A stretch of DNA of 37,145 bases from an uncultured Dialister sp. (GTDB lineage Bacteria; Bacillota; Negativicutes; Veillonellales; Dialisteraceae): assembly GCF_900541605.1 (NCBI RefSeq), contig NZ_UQKJ01000005.1:1-37145 (forward strand), read 5' to 3'. Below the pieces are notes generated by a model, which did not search any database, had not been told where the DNA came from, and saw only the letters and a list, made by a program, of their open reading frames with translations. Position numbers and translations under genes: made by a program. Below are positions 30,730 through 37,145 of this stretch, in pieces (within the stretch, counting starts at the first letter, position 1; each line of letters opens with the position of its first letter).

Positions 30730-31899
30730 TCACTTTCTGTACTTCTCTACGAATTCTCCCATCCGCTTCAGTGCTTCTGCCAGATTTTCCCGGCTGGCGG
30801 CATAGGAGATGCGAACATGGTTCCTGCCCTGGGGGCCGAAGCAGGTGCCCGGTACGACGCCGACTTTAGCTTCTGTCAGGAGACGGTCGGCGAATTCTTC
30901 GTCATCCATACCGGTGGAGCTGATGTCCGGGAATATGTAGAAAGCTCCCTTTGGTTTGAATACGGGAAGACCCATCTTGACGAGACCATCATACACCATC
31001 TCCCGGCGGGCGGCGTATTCGTTGTACATGGCCTTTACGTCGTCGTCGCAGTACCGAAGAGCTGCAATGGCACCGTACTGGCTGGTGGTGCTGGCGCAGA
31101 GGATTTCATACTGGTGGACTTTATAGATCTCTTCCAGTGCTTCACGGGGACCGCAGACGTAGCCGATGCGGAGGCCTGTCATGGCATAGGATTTGGAGAA
31201 TCCATTCATGGTGAGGGTTCTTTCTCTCATTCCCGGCAGGGAAGCGAAGCAGGTATGGGTCCCTTCATAAGTCAAATCGCAGTAGATTTCATCGGAAATG
31301 ACGATGAGATCGTGCTTTTCTGCAAACGCTGCCAGCTTCATGAGAGAATCCCTGTCCATGACGGTACCGGTGGGATTGTTCGGGTACCCGATAAGGATAG
31401 CTTTTGTCCGGGGAGTGACTTTCTTTTCCAGTTCTTCCACGGTGAGTTTGAATTCATCTTTCTCATAGGTAGGTACCAGTACCGGTTTCCCACCTGCAAT
31501 GGATACGCAGGCCGGATAAGCCAGGTACGCCGGGTCCGGGATGAGCACTTCATCTCCCGGGTTCAGGAGAGTAGTCATGATGATACCGATGGCTTCGGAT
31601 ACGCCCACGGTCACCATGATTTCATCCTTCGGGTCGTAGTCCACGTGATACCGGTTATGGAAAAGTTTTGCAATTTCTTCCCGCAGTTCCAGAAGGCCCC
31701 AGTTGGAGGTATAGGAGGTCTCCTTCCGTTTCAGACTTTCGATGCAGGCATCAATGACTTTATCCGGCGCCGAATAGTCCGGTTCCCCTACGCCCAGGGA
31801 AATGACATCTTTCATGGTGCTGGCAAGGTCAAAGAATTTACGGATGCCCGAGAAAGGCACCTCTTTGATATTGGATGCGAATTTTTCATCCCAATTCAT
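30730..31899 (-). CDS. Class I/II pyridoxal-phosphate aminotransferase (PatA/AspC-like)
   Basis: A 389-residue fold-type I aminotransferase. Visible motifs are SLGVGEPDYSAP near the N-terminus, the substrate-loop YTSNWGLLELREEIA, GYPNNPTGTVM, VISDEIYCDLTYEG and the PLP lysine in NGFSKSYAMTGLRIGYVCGP, with the substrate-binding arginine in RNHVRISYA near the C-terminus. Such Firmicute proteins are usually annotated as aspartate or N-acetyl-diaminopimelate aminotransferases (PatA). The substrate cannot be fixed from sequence alone. AAGGAG precedes the start. Confidence 0.92.
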   Translation of the reverse strand: MNWDEKFASNIKEVPFSGIRKFFDLASTMKDVISLGVGEPDYSAPDKVIDACIESLKRKETSYTSNWGLLELREEIAKLFHNRYHVDYDPKDEIMVTVGVSEAIGIIMTTLLNPGDEVLIPDPAYLAYPACVSIAGGKPVLVPTYEKDEFKLTVEELEKKVTPRTKAILIGYPNNPTGTVMDRDSLMKLAAFAEKHDLIVISDEIYCDLTYEGTHTCFASLPGMRERTLTMNGFSKSYAMTGLRIGYVCGPREALEEIYKVHQYEILCASTTSQYGAIAALRYCDDDVKAMYNEYAARREMVYDGLVKMGLPVFKPKGAFYIFPDISSTGMDDEEFADRLLTEAKVGVVPGTCFGPQGRNHVRISYAASRENLAEALKRMGEFVEKYRK

Positions 31900-32088
31900 T
31901 GGTTAGTCTCCTTAATTGATTGTGTATAATAAATGGGCGAAATGAAAGAGGATATGTCACAAACGTATGGATGATTCATAAAGGTTGTGGCTGCATGCCA
32001 AGGCTCACGCCCCGGCGCCACAGCACCCATCACCCTTAGCTCCAGATATACTATGGAGCAAAAACATTACTGTGGCAGCTGTGGCATC

Positions 32089-32526
32089 CTACTTCGTCTC
32101 CGCCACTTTCTTCCCCAGTTCTTCACATTTTTTCAGGGACGGTTCATCGGGGTAACCGTAAGCCAAGAGGGGCTGGGCCGGGAATTTGGCACCGGCGAAG
32201 TGAAGCTCATTATACCAGGAATTCAGCCAGGCCCCGCGGCTCCAGCCGCAGGATCCAAAGATGCCCATGATTTTCCCTTTGAGGTAGGGTTTCAGCTTTT
32301 CGCAGAACGGTTTCATCTGGGCTTCTTCAATGACTTCCACGCCCCAGGCAGAGCACCCAAGAATAATGTGGTGATAGGTGTTTCCAATTTCCACGGGGTC
32401 CACATCGGAGACCGGTGCCAGAAGGACTTCGGCGCCCGTGCTCTTAGCCCCTACCGCCACCGCTTCAGCCATGGCTTCCGTGTTCCCTGTGGCGGAATAA
32501 TAAATAATTGCTACTTTTTCTGCCAT
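32089..32526 (-). CDS. Flavodoxin (second copy, diverged)
   Basis: A 145-residue flavodoxin with the FMN phosphate loop YYSATGNTEAMAEAV at the N-terminus and the expected fold. It carries electrons between low-potential enzymes. In the region after the third strand it has FGSCGWSRGAWLNSWYNELHF where the neighbouring flavodoxin has FGSYAWNQGDWIENWKKRF, so the FMN-side loop differs and the net charge is higher. It lies 73 bases downstream of its paralogue with a terminator-like hairpin between them. Confidence 0.9.
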   Translation of the reverse strand: MAEKVAIIYYSATGNTEAMAEAVAVGAKSTGAEVLLAPVSDVDPVEIGNTYHHIILGCSAWGVEVIEEAQMKPFCEKLKPYLKGKIMGIFGSCGWSRGAWLNSWYNELHFAGAKFPAQPLLAYGYPDEPSLKKCEELGKKVAETK

Positions 32527-32551
32527 AATAATCTCCTCACTTTCCTGCCTA

Positions 32552-32588
32552 TGAAAAAGGAGCGTCCTTTTTCAAGAACGCCCTTTTT
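32552..32588 (-). terminator. Terminator-like hairpin between the two flavodoxin genes
   Basis: Minus strand: AAGGGCGTTCTT and AGGACGCTCCTT pair imperfectly (one bulge and wobbles) and are followed by five T residues. It would terminate or attenuate transcription from the upstream flavodoxin into the second. Confidence 0.65.
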
Positions 32589-32599
32589 ATAAGACCTAA

Positions 32600-33028
32600 T
32601 CAAGCTTTAGCTACTGTTTCGCCCAGCTTCTTGCATGCGGCCAGTGCATCATCGTCCGGATAGCTGTATGCTTTGACCGGATCAGCAGCCAGAGCAATGC
32701 CGGCTTCGTCGAAACGTTTCTTCCAGTTTTCAATCCAGTCGCCCTGGTTCCATGCGTAGGAGCCGAAGATAGCAACCACTTTGCCCTTCAGTTTCGGGAG
32801 AAGTTCTTCAAAGAATGGTTCGAATTCATATTCTTCCAGTTCTTCGTTACCCATAGCCGGGCAGCCGAGGATGATGTGGTCAAATGCAGCTACATCGTCA
32901 GCATTGGTATCGCTGACAAAGCTCAGAGTAGTTTCTGCACCTGCAGCCTTTGCACCTTCTTCTACGGCCTGTGCCATAGCTTCTGTGTTACCGGAACCGG
33001 ACCAATATACAATTGCAACTTTTGCCAT
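32600..33028 (-). CDS. Flavodoxin (first copy)
   Basis: A 142-residue acidic flavodoxin with FMN phosphate loop YWSGSGNTEAMAQAV, a LGCPAMGNEELEEYEFEPFF segment and FGSYAWNQGDWIENW near the isoalloxazine. It is a canonical short-chain bacterial flavodoxin, likely a one-electron carrier for pyruvate:ferredoxin-type or hydrogenase chemistry in an anaerobe. The start follows AGGAGG, and a TTGACA promoter directly upstream suggests high expression. Confidence 0.94.
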   Translation of the reverse strand: MAKVAIVYWSGSGNTEAMAQAVEEGAKAAGAETTLSFVSDTNADDVAAFDHIILGCPAMGNEELEEYEFEPFFEELLPKLKGKVVAIFGSYAWNQGDWIENWKKRFDEAGIALAADPVKAYSYPDDDALAACKKLGETVAKA

Positions 33029-33076
33029 TTGTAAAGCCTCCTGTCAATCAAACATGATAATTTGTCTTACACTTCT

Positions 33077-33105
33077 ATATTACTGATTCCCGTTGTCCTT
33101 GTCAA
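33077..33105 (-). promoter_or_regulatory. Promoter of the flavodoxin genes
   Basis: Minus-strand consensus TTGACA (33105-33100), 17-base spacer and TAATAT (33082-33077), about 49 bases before the first flavodoxin start. It sits right after the stop of the preceding gene, with no terminator between. Confidence 0.7.
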
Positions 33106-33119
33106 TTTGAAAAGAACGG

Positions 33120-33809
33120 TTATTCAAATTCCGTAAGGGATGTGCCCCTTTTGGAAAGGTCCAGCAGGTTCACTTTCTCAGGGAATTTCCTCCTGGAAAT
33201 CATCTTTCTGAGACTATCGGTGATATCGCTCCGGTCTCCATCGGAATTGATGATGCCCAGGGTAGTGAAGTAGCCATCGCACTGAAGAATGAGGGTATAG
33301 GCTTCATGATAGGTGATATCCTGTTCCTTCGTAGTGATGGTAACAAAACCTTCCCACCGGGGGTGTTTTTTATCGTCGATTTTCTTTAATGGTGCCGTCC
33401 CCTCAAAAGAAGCACCATCGGCCATGAGCTTCCGGTTCAGCCAGTTTGCAATGACATCCATCTGGTCCAGAGGTTTGTCATCTTTATGTCTGATTTCCCC
33501 GATTTCCAGAAGGAAAGGTATTCCCGTTTCCTGGGACATGGCCCAGCCATAGGAGAAGTCAGGCCCTTTTTTCCAGGTCATGGTATAGTAGTCACTCTTT
33601 GTCATGCCATTGCGGATGAAGAACCGCTTTGTGCCACCTTCCGCCATGAAGGGAAGTGCATTCTGGGGGCCTTTTTCGAACGTGATATTCTGGGGAACAT
33701 CCATGGTGCCGATACCCTGAAGGTTCAGCCGATTGGCAGCGCCGGCAGTGATGGTACCGGCCATGATGCAGCCTGCAGCCAGAAGGGCCATGAGAATCTT
33801 CTTCATCAT
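33120..33809 (-). CDS. Exported protein of unknown function
   Basis: A 229-residue protein with a clear signal peptide (MMKKILMALLAAGCIMAG, cleavage probably after TAGAA). The mature part alternates strands and helices: MDVPQNITFEKGPQNALPF, DYYTMTWKKGPDFSYGWAM, IANWLNRKLMADG, GFVTITTKEQDITYHEAYTL and a basic C-terminus. I do not recognise the family. The start codon overlaps the glnS stop (TAATG), so translation is coupled to glnS, an odd partner for an exported protein. A second ATG directly follows and could be the real start. Confidence 0.85.
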   Translation of the reverse strand: MMKKILMALLAAGCIMAGTITAGAANRLNLQGIGTMDVPQNITFEKGPQNALPFMAEGGTKRFFIRNGMTKSDYYTMTWKKGPDFSYGWAMSQETGIPFLLEIGEIRHKDDKPLDQMDVIANWLNRKLMADGASFEGTAPLKKIDDKKHPRWEGFVTITTKEQDITYHEAYTLILQCDGYFTTLGIINSDGDRSDITDSLRKMISRRKFPEKVNLLDLSKRGTSLTEFE

Positions 33810-35491
33810 TATGCTTTGGCCTGCTTCTTCTGGAGTTTGGCCCAGGTATCCCGGAGACCTACAATGCGGTTCACCACGATATGGTCTTCTGTGGTGTCCT
33901 GGTCAATGATGAAATACCCTTTCCGGAGGAACTGGAACCGGTCGCCCACATGGTATTCCTTAATGGACGGTTCCACTTTACTGTGCATGACGGTGAGGGA
34001 ATTGGTATTCACCTTTTCCATAAAGTCACGGCCGTCATCTTTATCATCCGGCGGAATGAGGTAATCATAGAGACGGGATTCCACATCCACCGCCGTATCA
34101 GCGCAGACCCAGTGGAGAGTCCCTTTCACCTTGCGGTCAGCACCGGGGGTACCGCTGCGGGTATCGAAGTCAACGGTGCAGTGGATTTCTTTGATATTTC
34201 CTTCATCATCCTTCACCACATCTTCGCATTTCACGATGTAGGCTCCTTTAAGGCGTACTTCTTTGCCCGGGGTCATACGGAAGAATTTATGGGCCGGATG
34301 TTCCATGAAATCTTCCCGTTCAATATACAGATTTCTGCCGAATGGAACCTGGCGGCTGCCCATGGATTCCACTTCCGGATTGTTTTCAAGGGTCATGTAT
34401 TCGATTTTTCCTTCCGGATAGTTCGTGAGTACCACTTTTACCGGATCAATAACAGCCATAATGCGGGGTGCCTTGGCCTTCAGGTCTTCCCGGATGCAGT
34501 ATTCCAGAAGGGACACATCCACCACGTTATCAGCCTTGGCCACACCGATGAGGTCGCAGAAATTACGGAGAGATTCCGGTGTATATCCCCTTCTCCGGAT
34601 ACCGCTGATAGTAGGCATACGGGGATCATCCCAGCCGGATACAAGACCTGCTTCCACCATTTTGCGGAGCTTTCTCTTACTGGTAATCATGGTGGTCACG
34701 TTGAGGCGGGCAAATTCAATCTGCCGCGGTTTTTCCTTGCCGTCGAAAGCCTGGAGGCACCAGTTGTACAGGGGCCGGCGTTCTTCGAATTCCAGGGTGC
34801 AGATGGAATGTGTAATCCCTTCCAGTGCATCAGACAGGGGATGGGCAAAATCGTAGAGCGGATAAATGCACCACTTGTCTCCAGTCCTGTGATGGGTGGC
34901 ATGGAGGATACGGTAAATAACAGGATCCCGCATGACCAGGTTTGGAGAAGCCATGTCGATCTTGGCACGGAGACACTTCTCTCCGTCCTTGTACTTGCCG
35001 TCCTTCATTTCCTGGAAGAGTTTCAGGTTTTCTTCCACGGAACGGTTTCTCCAGGGGCTTTCTTTTCCCGGATGGGTCAGATCTCCCCGGGTATTATGAA
35101 TTTCTTCACTGCTCTGGTCATCTACATAGGCCAGACCCATGCGGATGAGTTTGCAGGCGAATTCATAGAGCTGGGGGAAATAGTCCGAAGCGAAGTGGAC
35201 CGGCTCTTTCCATTTGAAGCCCAGCCATTTTACGTCGTTCAGAATAGATTTTACGAATTCTTCGTTTTCCTTTGTCGGGTTCGTATCGTCGAAGCGGACG
35301 TTGGTTGCGCCATGGTATTTTTCACCGATGCCAAAATTAAGGCAGATACTCTTTACATGGCCGATGTGAAGATAGCCGTTCGGTTCCGGCGGAAACCGGG
35401 TCAGCACACGGCCGCCGGCATATACGTTATTCGCAATGTCCTTATCAATTTCCGCCTCAATAAAGTTAGCGGGTTTTCTTTCTTCTTCCAT
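33809..35491 (-). CDS. glnS: Glutaminyl-tRNA synthetase
   Basis: GlnRS charges tRNA-Gln with glutamine. The 560-residue protein is a class I synthetase with FPPEPNGYLHIGH (HIGH at 42-45), RFDDTNPTKENEEFV and the KMSKS-equivalent MITSKRKL (about 268-275). The beta-barrel anticodon-binding domains follow in the second half (GNIKEIHCTVDFDT, LHWVCADTAVDVESRLYDYL). Having GlnRS means the organism does not need the GatCAB route for tRNA-Gln. The gene is preceded by GGAGG. A TGC-TAAAAT extended -10 lies about 40 bases upstream. Confidence 0.97.
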   Translation of the reverse strand: MEEERKPANFIEAEIDKDIANNVYAGGRVLTRFPPEPNGYLHIGHVKSICLNFGIGEKYHGATNVRFDDTNPTKENEEFVKSILNDVKWLGFKWKEPVHFASDYFPQLYEFACKLIRMGLAYVDDQSSEEIHNTRGDLTHPGKESPWRNRSVEENLKLFQEMKDGKYKDGEKCLRAKIDMASPNLVMRDPVIYRILHATHHRTGDKWCIYPLYDFAHPLSDALEGITHSICTLEFEERRPLYNWCLQAFDGKEKPRQIEFARLNVTTMITSKRKLRKMVEAGLVSGWDDPRMPTISGIRRRGYTPESLRNFCDLIGVAKADNVVDVSLLEYCIREDLKAKAPRIMAVIDPVKVVLTNYPEGKIEYMTLENNPEVESMGSRQVPFGRNLYIEREDFMEHPAHKFFRMTPGKEVRLKGAYIVKCEDVVKDDEGNIKEIHCTVDFDTRSGTPGADRKVKGTLHWVCADTAVDVESRLYDYLIPPDDKDDGRDFMEKVNTNSLTVMHSKVEPSIKEYHVGDRFQFLRKGYFIIDQDTTEDHIVVNRIVGLRDTWAKLQKKQAKA

Positions 35492-35560
35492 TATTTTTCC
35501 TCCGTTCTATCGGATAAATTAGTTGCTTTCTGTTATTTTAGCACATATGGGAGTAGATAG

Positions 35561-35808
35561 AAAAGGGGCGGAAGTCGTGAATGGTACGTACCAATCGGAT
35601 GAATGGGGCTAAAGGCTGCAGGTGAACATCGCTGCGCCTGTTCACCGGATTGTGGCTTCTATATTATTTTGCTCATTGAAACAGGAGCATAAGGTGGGTC
35701 TGCCGTCAACGTCAGCTATTCAACCTTTATGTCCCGCTTTACCGGGTACCAGCCCAGGTAAAACCAAAACCGGTTGGCAAGGGCCAGCAATGCCAACCGG
35801 CCACCCTT
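35561..35808. other. Gene-free stretch with two strong inverted repeats
   Basis: Between the divergent glnS and FAH genes. GGTGAACA/TGTTCACC (about 35621-35646) and the perfect 10-bp arms CCGGTTGGCA/TGCCAACCGG (about 35770-35800) are visible; neither is followed by a T-tract. No gene was seen. Confidence 0.45.
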
Positions 35809-35867
35809 ATGAACCATATATGCGTTTCGCCCTGCTTCTTATCAGCAATAATTTCCCCAATCTATGC

Positions 35868-35873
35868 TATAAT
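35868..35873 (+). promoter_or_regulatory. Extended -10 promoter of the FAH-family gene
   Basis: TGC-TATAAT, with TG at 35865-35866 and no clear -35, about 50 bases before the start codon. Confidence 0.5.
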
Positions 35874-35922
35874 AAGTGAATCAGCAGATAAGCATATGTA
35901 TACTACAGAAAGAAGGCACACC

Positions 35923-36813
35923 ATGCAGAGACTTGTTTCTTATAACCATAACGGCCAGCGCCAGTGGGGCGTTCTCACCAGCGATGGTACCTCCATTTAT
36001 TCCGCAGAAGATCTGGAAGAGACCTACTTCATCCCCCTCGGTGAAACGATGGAAGAATTCATCGAAACCGGTGAAGAAGGACTCCTGAACCTGGCCAAGG
36101 CACTGGAAATGAATGAAAAAGACCAGTCCATCGAACCAATCAAACTGGAAGAGGTCAAACTGGAAGTCCCCTTCTACCCCCGCCGCAATATTCTCTGCGT
36201 CGGTAAGAATTACCAGGCCCACGTAAAGGAATTTGACCAGAATGTAAATGCAAAGAATCCTGAAAATCCCATTTTCTTTACAAAAGCCACCACTTCCGTC
36301 ATTGGACCTGATGAAGAAATCGACCGCCATCCTTCTGCCACATCCCAGGTGGACTACGAAGGAGAACTGGGCGTAATTATCGGGAAGCGGTGCACCAATG
36401 TGGCCGCAGAAGATGCCATGAAATACGTGTACGGCTACACCATCATCAACGACGTCACCGCCAGGGACCTGCAGAAAAAGCACGTCCAGTGGTTCCGGGG
36501 GAAGAGCCTCGACACCTTCTGCCCCATGGGTCCCACCGTCATGGTCGGTGACTGGCCGGTCCCCTTTACCATCTACACCAAAGTCAATGGGCACCTCCGC
36601 CAGGAAGGCTCCACTACGGACCTTATCTTCTCCATTCCAAGACTGATTGAAGTCCTTTCCGATGGTATGACTCTCCTCCCCGGCGACGTCATCGCCACAG
36701 GTACCCCCCAGGGAGTAGGAATGGGCTTCAACCCGCCGAAATTCCTCCAGAAGGGAGATGTGGTGGAAATCACCATCGACCCCATCGGGACATTGAGAAA
36801 TACGGTAAAATAA
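35923..36813 (+). CDS. Fumarylacetoacetate hydrolase (FAH) family protein
   Basis: A 296-residue protein of the FAH superfamily, whose members cleave or decarboxylate acylpyruvates and related diketo acids with a divalent metal. The fold's landmarks are NILCVGKNYQAHVKEFD, FFTKATTSVIGPDEEI, VDYEGELGVIIGK (metal-binding glutamates), YTIINDVTARDLQKKHVQWFRGKSLDTFCPMGP in outline, and GDVIATGTPQGVG. The substrate is not determinable. The frame continues upstream to 35809, but the ATG at 35923 with AGAAGG before it fits the family start and the promoter position. Confidence 0.92.
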   Translation: MQRLVSYNHNGQRQWGVLTSDGTSIYSAEDLEETYFIPLGETMEEFIETGEEGLLNLAKALEMNEKDQSIEPIKLEEVKLEVPFYPRRNILCVGKNYQAHVKEFDQNVNAKNPENPIFFTKATTSVIGPDEEIDRHPSATSQVDYEGELGVIIGKRCTNVAAEDAMKYVYGYTIINDVTARDLQKKHVQWFRGKSLDTFCPMGPTVMVGDWPVPFTIYTKVNGHLRQEGSTTDLIFSIPRLIEVLSDGMTLLPGDVIATGTPQGVGMGFNPPKFLQKGDVVEITIDPIGTLRNTVK

Positions 36814-36848
36814 GGAAAGGACTATAGCCTGCCCGGACTGAGAATATC

Positions 36849-36897
36849 AAAAAACGCTGTGAAAAGTATTCATTCACTTTTCACAGCGTTTTTTTAT
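36849..36897 (+). terminator. Terminator of the FAH-family gene
   Basis: A 15-bp perfect stem, AACGCTGTGAAAAGT/ACTTTTCACAGCGTT, with an 8-base loop, followed by seven T residues. Confidence 0.95.
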
Positions 36898-37145
36898 GGC
36901 CTAGAGATGACAGCTTACATCTGCCAGCGGACTGATATAAAACAGGGACCGGAGGCCCATGTGCAGCTGGCAGGAATACAAACATAGGGACTACCGGTTT
37001 CCACCAGCAATTTATCAGGAAATCGGATTCCCCTGCGGCACATCCCTGTTTATATGCCGCCATTCCTTTTCACTGCGGGCTATTCCCTCTCTAGGGAAGC
37101 GCTGATTAATTCGCAGAGTCAGATTTCATAAGGATTTTTATGCAC
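36898..37145. other. Gene-free right edge, possibly the end of a repeated element
   Basis: No gene was seen in the last 248 bases. The sequence from about 37093 (CTAGGGAAGCGCTGATTAAT) looks like the terminal-repeat style of some insertion sequences, but the matching end and the transposase would lie outside the window. Identity is not established. Confidence 0.25.

Noticed and set aside
33881..35560. 559-codon open frame on the plus strand
   Set aside because: Shadow of glnS; the minus strand carries HIGH and the KMSKS-equivalent motifs, and the plus-strand product resembles nothing.

Overview
This 37 kb window looks like ordinary chromosome of a diderm Firmicute (class Negativicutes), most likely Dialister or a close relative. 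That is an inference from gene content. Firmicute-type housekeeping proteins (RbgA/YlqF, TmcAL/YlbM, DUF1653, DUF4321) sit beside an outer-membrane energising system (ExbB-ExbD-TonB). The anaerobe-type oxidative defence set (rubrerythrin, AhpC with a dedicated reductase, two flavodoxins) and a compact tetrapyrrole operon also fit. No phage, integron, CRISPR array or complete insertion sequence was found.

Layout, left to right. 1-3.3 kb: the first 443 codons of recJ (minus strand, cut by the window edge), a YbjN-like protein, tadA, a tRNA-Ser(CGA) and a DUF1653 protein. 3.3-10.0 kb: one minus-strand tetrapyrrole operon read met8, hemA, hemC, cobA, hemD, hemB, hemL, with a good sigma-A-type promoter upstream of met8 and a long-looped terminator after hemL. 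It should carry glutamyl-tRNA to uroporphyrinogen III and on to precorrin-2, sirohydrochlorin or siroheme. hemA is broken by a 4-bp tandem duplication. cobA and hemD, fused in some relatives, are split in overlapping frames. 10.2-13.7 kb: rnhB-rbgA, then a DUF47-pit phosphate uptake pair with Pho-box-like repeats upstream. 14.2-20.0 kb: rubrerythrin, an FKBP/SlyD-type isomerase, glpX, a permuted AhpF-like reductase with ahpC, and a cold-shock gene. 20.2-23.8 kb: an amino-acid ABC permease/ATPase pair without a binding protein, and exbB-exbD-tonB. 24.3-29.4 kb: a small unknown gene, radC, a DUF4321 protein, a lipoprotein, tmcAL and a PutP-type symporter. 30.7-37.1 kb: an aminotransferase, two flavodoxins, an unknown exported protein coupled to glnS, and an FAH-family hydrolase.

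Genes are separated by many strong hairpin terminators and several gene-free stretches, the longest 1.28 kb at 29.45-30.73 kb. These stretches contain short inverted repeats and a few oligonucleotides shared between distant gaps, so they may be decayed multicopy elements.

No clearly novel multi-gene system was recognised. The observations most worth checking are the hemA frameshift, the cobA/hemD junction (a GTT-TGA stop that a +1 shift would bypass), the permuted AhpF-like reductase, a 12-base Fur-like motif shared by the recJ and exbB upstream regions, the Pho-box-like repeats, and the structured gene-free regions.
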